DNA of 64,000 bases, taken from Prinsepia uniflora. Taxonomy: Eukaryota > Streptophyta > Magnoliopsida > Rosales > Rosaceae. The notes under the pieces were generated by a model. That model was not told the origin of the DNA and did not search any database. It saw nothing but the letters and a program-made list of their open reading frames with translations. Shown piece after piece: positions 58,160 to 64,000 of the stretch; within the stretch, counting starts at the first letter, position 1, and each line of letters starts with the position of its first letter. The stretch is from contig CM064862.1 in assembly GCA_032719365.1 (NCBI GenBank), positions 59,487,840 through 59,551,839 on the forward strand. Reading direction: 5' to 3'. Position numbers and translations under genes: made by a program.

Positions 58160-59717
58160 GCTCTCACGCGCCTGCTACAGTGTCACCGTCTACCTCGAGT
58201 AGACCCGGTTCGACACACTTCTGCACCTCGAACCGGCGAGGACGGTTCTCCGCCGTGCCTGCACCAAAACACCTCATTCCTTCACCCACTGCTTCGTCTA
58301 GTCCTAGGCTACCCATTTCCGTACTCCATTCACCTCGACACGGCCTGAAACCTGTCGACTCAAGCTCGAACAGAAACCCGAACACTGCCCCTGTTTCCTT
58401 CTCCGGCCACCCAGGTCACCCCCCATCACGGTGGCAAACTTAAACCTTTCTTAAGACCATCCTAAACCTCACCCAACTCACCAAAACCGTCGACTCTACC
58501 CCAGACTTCACGACTCTATGTTTGAAGCAAAACGGAAAAACAGGGTACACAGGGCACCTTCCGTCGTCTCGCCTCCACCGTGCACTTCCCCGTCACGGCA
58601 GCACAACCAGAAGATACCCAGGCCTCAACTGAGTCCCCTAGACCTCCCTAGACTCTTTGATTCCACCCCTAAACTCACGACTCACGACTCTCGACTTGAA
58701 ACTCGACGGCAAAACAGAGTATCGAAAGGGAAAATAAGAAATTACCTGCCTCCTGTCGCCGTCGTGAGCTCAGCCGTGAGGCAGTAGCTCCTCCCGTCCA
58801 CCTCCAGCCTCTGGACACCTCCTCTGGCCTCGCTTGATCGATCACAGCCGCAACACCACCCACAAACACTCACTTCCTCCGTGTTTTCCTTACTGTTTTC
58901 CCATGGCTTAACTTGCACTCACACACAGTCACTACACCTCCAAACCTCCTCACTACCTCTCTCTCACTCTCTGATCACTCATCCCCTCAGAAATTCACAT
59001 GACTCACACAAAACACCGTCCAATTTCCCAATTCCTCAGCCTCTGTTTTCTGTTCTTCGAACACACACACATGACATACACGACACACTCAGCCCCAAAT
59101 AATTGGACCGTGCGTCCCAGAACCAAGCAGAACCCCTACACGTGTCACCATCCTCCCCTTCCTCTCACAACTGTCTCAATCTCAGCCCTCCATCTGTCCC
59201 TATCTGTTGCACACATCCCAGAGCAGAAAAGACCAAAATGCCCTTCTATTTTAACCAAAATTACAACTTTGCCAATACCTTTCTAGACCCGTAACTCCCA
59301 CATCGTAAGTCCGATGAATACGTGCCGCCTGTCGTTGGATGGGACGACAAGATCTCTCTAACGGTCCTAAGTCAACAAGTCTAAACCCGATCATACAAAA
59401 GGTCAACTATTCCCCCTACTTTAACCAAATTACGGTTATGCCCTCAACCTTCCGAACATCATAACTTCCTTCTCGGATGTCGAAATCGGACGTACCACCT
59501 GTCTACGGATTCACAACGTCCTAAACTACGTCCTGGTCATCGATCAAAGTCCAATTGACCGTCCGAACTAAAAGTCAACTATTTACCCGAACCAGGGGCA
59601 AAATCGTCATTCTACCCTATCGGTCCAAAAGTACCCAACTAAGTACTACTTAAACTTACTAATCCCACCTTAATCACTATCTTAACCCTGATTTCCGGGA
59701 TGGGTCGTTACATACCT

Positions 59718-59848
59718 CCTCCGGATCGTGGCGTACTCTGGAAGCCTACGGGCTAAAGGGTCAAATTTTCCCTGGTCTGACACTCTGTGTCAGACGGGAT
59801 CCGTAGTGTCCCTCGTTAATCCCGGTGGGATTGGGACGAGTCCTCACA
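59718..59848 (+). mobile_element. 5' LTR of the large element, last part
   Basis: Continues the LTR after the nested insertion. It contains GTCAGACGGGAT and ends GGGACGAGTCCTCACA, two bases before the primer-binding site. Confidence 0.88.
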
Positions 59849-59850
59849 AG

Positions 59851-59862
59851 TGGTATCAGAGC
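59851..59862 (+). other. Primer-binding site of the large element
   Basis: TGGTATCAGAGC, the perfect complement of the initiator tRNA-Met 3' end used by many plant LTR elements, two bases after the LTR. Confidence 0.9.
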
Positions 59863-62761
59863 AGGTTTGCTCTTGGAGTATCGCGTAGTTTGAGGATGTG
59901 ATGTCTCTATGGGCTACAGTTCGTTATCAACCTGACAGTTAGGATACTGGTACGATAGTTAGTAGGATTGAATCGCAGATCATTTTGATTCGGCATTTGA
60001 TGCTGGGGTTGCCATAGTTCTGTCGTGGTAGGCAGTTTGGGACCCTACATAAGGATAAACGTAACGGTACTTTAGAGTTTTGATCATGAGACAGTTAGTT
60101 GGGATCGTTTTTCACGATGTTGTAGGATCGGTTATGACGACTGGTTAGGAGTTGTGACCATTATATGGTTAGATTTTGTTGAGTTAGGTGGCTATGATAT
60201 TGGGGGCAGCCGGGTTCGAGGAACCCTAGTTGAACTAACGGTAGGATTGGATTGGCGTCCATTCGATGTCGGGACTGCGGGGTCGGTTAGATAGTGGATT
60301 ATACTGCCTTCTACAGTTGGGTTCAGAGGAACCCTAGGTAGTGATCGTGGAACCCTGAGGTAGAATGTATGGTTCGGAACGGTGAGTTGGCAAGTAGCTT
60401 GACTTTGACGGCTTTTCGGAGTCAAGACCGTCGATCGATCATGTCATGAAAGCTTTAGTGATGGGACTACACTTTGTAGTCGGGGTTATACTTATCGGTT
60501 AGACCTAGTTGATTGTCGTGCTACTTAGTTGTGATGGATTGTTGGTGCAACTAAGGTCATGGGTGACCTGGTAGACGACATTGGTTGAGTCAAGTTACGA
60601 CTAGTTAAAGTTTAGTTGGACAAGTTACTAGGGTTGGTACTTGTCGATGGAATCCCGGAGTGGGGATACAGAGTAGTTAGTACGGGCAGTTGATTCCGTT
60701 GGATGCGGAGTCTCGATAGCGATGTCTGGTGGTTAGGTTTGCACGAGTTGTGGCAGGCACTACTATCGAGAGTGGTTGCAGTTGTGGTTGTTGCAAATCA
60801 CGGGACGTTCAGGGAACATTTCCTTTTCTCTTATGAGATGTCAGGGTGACTGTACCCAGAGTTGTTGGGTACGAGAGAGGCAGAGTTTCTCCCATTCGAA
60901 CAGAGGTACGAGGTCGTCGCTCGGTATGAGCGGAGACCCAGGGTTATCTAATTCACATAGTGTGTGCTGGTACTGGTGTTAGTACTAGTGCCAGTGAATG
61001 TGATGACGATGAGTCACGAGTCGGGATGTGACTTCGTCGACCTGGGCATGTGTTCGGTATCGGTGGTCCGGGTGTGGATCACTGATAGAGTTGGACTGGA
61101 TGGGATCCAGCAGTAGTTGAGATGTGAGGATCGAGTAGTAATAGACCACATCCTTTTGGATGTACATAAACGGTATAAGCCAATAGGCGAACTTGGTAGC
61201 GAGTTAGACTGGTTACGGACACGTGTTTGATGTCTGAGTGTGTTAGTTCCGACATGGTTGGAACTTCAGAATCAAGAGAGGTTGTGTTTGAGGCGACTAG
61301 AGGAGTGCGGGTTTTCTGCAATGGTAATGGGTATTTCAAAGTCATTAGGGTGACTTCTCATGTTCTGCCACCAGTACATTGATCGTGTATTGGTGGATGG
61401 ACCCGCGTTTTATTTGGGTCATCAGGAGAAGTTAGGTATATTTTGAAGTTAGGTGAACGAGATTTCTCACTTTCTGCTTGGTGTCAGACGATGTCGGGTT
61501 ACATGGTGTGGTGAATGTAATGACTTTTTGCTTTCATTCACGTAGGATGAATTTTGATGTCATTATTTTAGATCATCCCTGATTTTCCTAGGTGGAATGC
61601 CAATGATCGATACGAGGTAATTGGAGAGAACCCACAGTCTCAGCGTGTCTCGTCGTTGACTGATTTGTTTGGATGTGGGAATTAGTTGAGGATGATGGGA
61701 CTGAACTACTTTTCGAGGTTGATCCCGTATGGTGTTTTAATCGAACGAGTAGGCGCCCGATGTGGTCGAATTTGGTCAGCCTTAGATGTGTGGATGATGG
61801 GATTGACTTCCCTATGAAGGAAATCGAACGTATTGAGGTAATCGATTGAGCAGGTAACCGATAGGTTCAGAATTGGTGCGTCTCGGTAGACGTGGGTGAG
61901 ATTGGATGCCATTTGGCATAAGTGAGTACGCCTTGGTGGGCGTGAGTAGGATTGGTACGTATTGGATTACGTGATTGGGAGTAGACGTTGTGATGCTGGT
62001 CGGGTGACCATGGGACTCGAAATGGATGATGGGTTGGAGTTTTGATCTGTCTGGTACTGGATTGGACAGATGGACTCCAGAATTGAAACGTGATTGGCTA
62101 CGACCTAGGTTGTAGGCTGGTTGGTGGATCGATGTACGTACCTAGTACGTTGTTCGAGGTACGATACTGGACAGACTTGTGGTGTCCGGTGACGGTATAT
62201 GGGATATATCAGTAGTACGTTGGTGAGCGTGTTGGTAGTCGGCTTAGTTCTGATTCCATTGGTTTAGTAGAGGACGTGAACTGGACATTAGATACTGTGC
62301 ACTGGGTCATAGTGATTCTGATGGGTCCAGTTACATATGGGTTGAGTGAGTTGGTGGTTAGTGTAACCACAAGTGAGTATAGTGTCAGTTTTCGACTGGA
62401 AACTACCAATTGGTCACAAATTGTCGGATGTTTCAGCGTGGATCGGTGGGTAAGATTTGGTGACTCCCAGTGGGAGCAGACATCAGGATAGGTTGGTAAT
62501 TGAGCAAGGAACCGTCGAGTTGTTTGTGTCAGCGAAATAGTAGATTTGACAAGTGGTAACAATTCGGAACCTGTGATTACTGTTATTCGACGTGGTCGAA
62601 TGTAGTTGATGTGACGTGAATGTTGATAGAACGTCTGGTTGCAGACAAGTATTGTGCTGGCTAGTTGGTGTACGAGTGTACACACGAGGAGAGATCGAAA
62701 TTGTTTTCCATGAGGTGATTGTGGAATCGGGATAGTTGGAATTTCGAGGATGAAATTAATT

Positions 62762-62773
62762 AAGGAGGGAAGA
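62762..62773 (+). other. Polypurine tract of the large element
   Basis: AAGGAGGGAAGA directly upstream of the 3' LTR start TGTAACGACC at 62775. Confidence 0.85.
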
Positions 62774-62774
62774 T

Positions 62775-63672
62775 TGTAACGACCTGTCCCGAATTTCGAG
62801 ATTAGATTAGTTACTATTTAGGGATTAGAGAGGTTAATCGGTGATTAGTTGATCGAAATCGGAAGGACAACGCGAAATGACGATTTTGCCCCTAGAATGG
62901 GTAAAACATTGACTTTTCGTTCTAGCTGTCAAATGGGCTTTGGCCGATGACTGTGGCATAGTTTGGGACGTCATGAGTTCATAGACATGTGGCACGTCCG
63001 ATTCCAACTTTTGAGGAAGAAGTTATGACGTTCGGAAGTTCATGGGTATTTTGGTAATTTGGTTAAAAAGGGCAAATAGTTGACTTTTGACCTGGGAGGT
63101 CCGATGTCCGATGGCCGAGGGCCGTTACGTAGATCGAGTCAATACGAATCCATAGACAGGTGGCATGCCGAAATCGGATTTCGAACGGAAAAGTTATGGG
63201 TAACGGAAGTTCGATTGCACTATGCACGCATTATGAGGCGGGATGATGTTGCAATATCTGATTGGGTAGATATTTTAAGTGGGACCCATGGATGAGTGAC
63301 ACTTGTCACTCATCCTATTGGTGGCTTCCCTAAAAAGTGGATCTATTTTAATTAAATAATATTATCCTACTTATTTTATAATTAAACCCACCGATCTCTC
63401 ATCCTCACCATCCATCTCATCAAAACTCTCAATCCTGGCCGTCCATTTTCCTCCCTCCCTCAACTAATTATCATGACCAGCCATTATCTTCTTTATTTTC
63501 ATTTTTCCTAACCCGAGCACCCATTTTCACCCCACCCTCAAAACAAACACACAAACACACCACCCCACACCATAATAATTTTTCTGGGTTCTAGTGAAGG
63601 ATTGAAGGTGATGAGGACGACGTGGTGGACGGCGGGCCACGGCAGTGGCCACGGTAGAGGGAAAACCGAAAC
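62775..63672 (+). mobile_element. 3' LTR of the large element, first part
   Basis: Matches 53619-54495 closely, including both copies of the CATAGACA..GGCA block and the GGGACCCATGGATGAGTGAC stretch. It is interrupted at 63673 after GGGAAAACCGAAAC by another LTR. Confidence 0.9.
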
Positions 63673-64000
63673 TGACAGGACCCATCCCAATCCCCCCGGG
63701 ATTAGTGCGGGATGACCCTGCTCCCGTCTGACACGGAGTGTCAGACAAGGGATATTTTCGACCTTTGCCCTCCCGGGCTATCAGAGTATACCAGGATCCG
63801 GAGGAGGCATGTGATATCTCGGTCTTTGCTACAGTTCACATCCGCTGTCAACCTGAAGGGCAGTCAAAACATTAAAAACTGTGAGTGGACAAAACAAAAG
63901 TTTATAAAAACATTTAATAAGAAGACATTTGTACCCTCCACTAAAAAGCATGCATGCATTCGAAAACCATTTATCCAAAACAAACCATATGTGGGACTAA
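63673..64000 (-). mobile_element. LTR of the main superfamily, cut by the window edge
   Basis: Begins TGACAGGACCCATCCC, carries CTGCTCCCGTCTGACA, CTGTGAGTGGAC (about 63879) and AAGCATGCATGCATTCG (about 63947). It closely resembles the LTRs starting at 26494 and 10848. The upstream 5 bases GAAAC (63668-63672) should recur at its far end. Confidence 0.85.

Larger units (their letters stand above)
56620..59712 (-). mobile_element. Solo LTR (3093 bp), TSD TACCT, nested in the 5' LTR
   Basis: Begins TGTCAGGACCCACCCC, ends GGGATGGGTCGTTACA, flanked by TACCT at 56615-56619 and 59713-59717. Inside: GTGAGTGGAC (56941), a tandem domain of CCGAGTCTTTAAACTC (about 57188-57385), TTATGCATG (about 57798), GTCCACTCAC (57824), the clearest stem-loop (58132-58159) and two copies of the conserved block (about 59327 and 59500). 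Confidence 0.95.
59849..62774 (+). other. Interior of the large non-autonomous element, no recognised coding sequence
   Basis: Begins with the primer-binding site and ends AATTTCGAGGATGAAATTAA and a polypurine tract, the usual leader and tail of plant Ty3/gypsy elements. The stretch between is rich in G and T on the sense strand and dense with stops in all sense frames. A weak protease-like trace (NFDVIIL, about 61552-61575, cf. DFDVILGVDWL of the Tekay element) may be a remnant of pol. The longest open frame is 158 codons on the opposite strand (62685-62209) and looks like a compositional effect. Confidence 0.75.
53619..64000 (+). mobile_element. Large non-autonomous LTR element (LARD-like) without coding capacity; 3' end outside the window
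   Basis: 5' LTR 53619-56619 plus 59718-59848 (about 3.13 kb once the nested solo LTR is removed), primer-binding site TGGTATCAGAGC (59851-59862), 2.9 kb interior, polypurine tract AAGGAGGGAAGA (about 62762-62773), and 3' LTR from 62775 (TGTAACGACC). The two LTR starts match closely (for example ATTAGAGAGGTTAATC, GGGACCCATGGATGAGTGAC). The interior shows no gag or pol I can read. Such elements rely on enzymes from a related autonomous element; LTR ends and primer site match the Tekay-type family, a plausible helper. Confidence 0.85.

Noticed and set aside
62209..62685. 158-codon open frame on the minus strand in the large non-autonomous element
   Set aside because: No domain recognised; the G/T-rich sense strand makes long antisense frames likely. 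No conservation evidence.

Overview
The window is plant nuclear DNA, most likely from a dicot or other broad-leaved angiosperm. It holds one recognisable host gene, with many introns, a CCR4 homolog 6-type deadenylase on the minus strand at about 3.3-9.2 kb. Almost everything else is nested LTR retrotransposons. I see no tRNA gene, no genuine rRNA gene and no prokaryotic feature.

Left part (1-17 kb). An LTR tail lies at 1-90. Next comes a small Athila-type element on the minus strand with a primer-binding site, a polypurine tract and no coding region. Its long LTR contains a degenerate array of about six ~170-bp repeats. The deadenylase gene follows. I could place 15 exons. All join in frame except exon 5, which has one extra base and would truncate the nuclease. 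A 24-bp minisatellite lies just upstream of its start codon. A solo LTR with a perfect 5-bp target-site duplication (TSD), a MITE-like insertion and LTR relics fill the rest up to 17.1 kb.

Middle part (17-49.5 kb). A broken Tat-lineage Ty3/gypsy element (17.1-25.8 kb) has gag, protease and only the C-terminus of integrase, plus a decayed antisense ORF that a solo LTR interrupts. It abuts an Athila element (25.8-49.5 kb) whose gag and pol can be followed through several nested insertions: a solo LTR holding another solo LTR (26.5-32.0 kb), and a third LTR (34.3-46.0 kb) holding a solo LTR and a young Tekay/Del-type element (38.8-45.3 kb, TSD TCAAC). The Tekay element has a nearly open gag-pol, lost the end of pol by deletion, and has LTRs about 98% identical by eye.

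Right part (49.5-64 kb). Three truncated copies of one LTR and a Cassandra-type TRIM with 5S-rRNA-like sequence precede a large non-autonomous element. That element has 3.1-kb LTRs, a perfect tRNA-Met primer-binding site, a polypurine tract and a 2.9-kb interior without coding capacity. A solo LTR (TSD TACCT) splits its 5' LTR and another LTR splits its 3' LTR.

Nearly all the solo LTRs belong to one superfamily (ends TGTAACGACC...CCTGTCA) that matches the Tekay element and the non-coding element. Although the LTRs are highly diverged, they share the same architecture: a duplicated block near the 5' end, a CACGCGC/GCGCGTG stem-loop, and then a 0.6-1.3 kb module that begins with a splice-donor-like GTGAGT, ends with a pyrimidine tract and CAG, and is filled with family-specific tandem repeats flanked by CATGCATG. 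I think this conserved, possibly spliced LTR architecture is the most interesting signal in the window.
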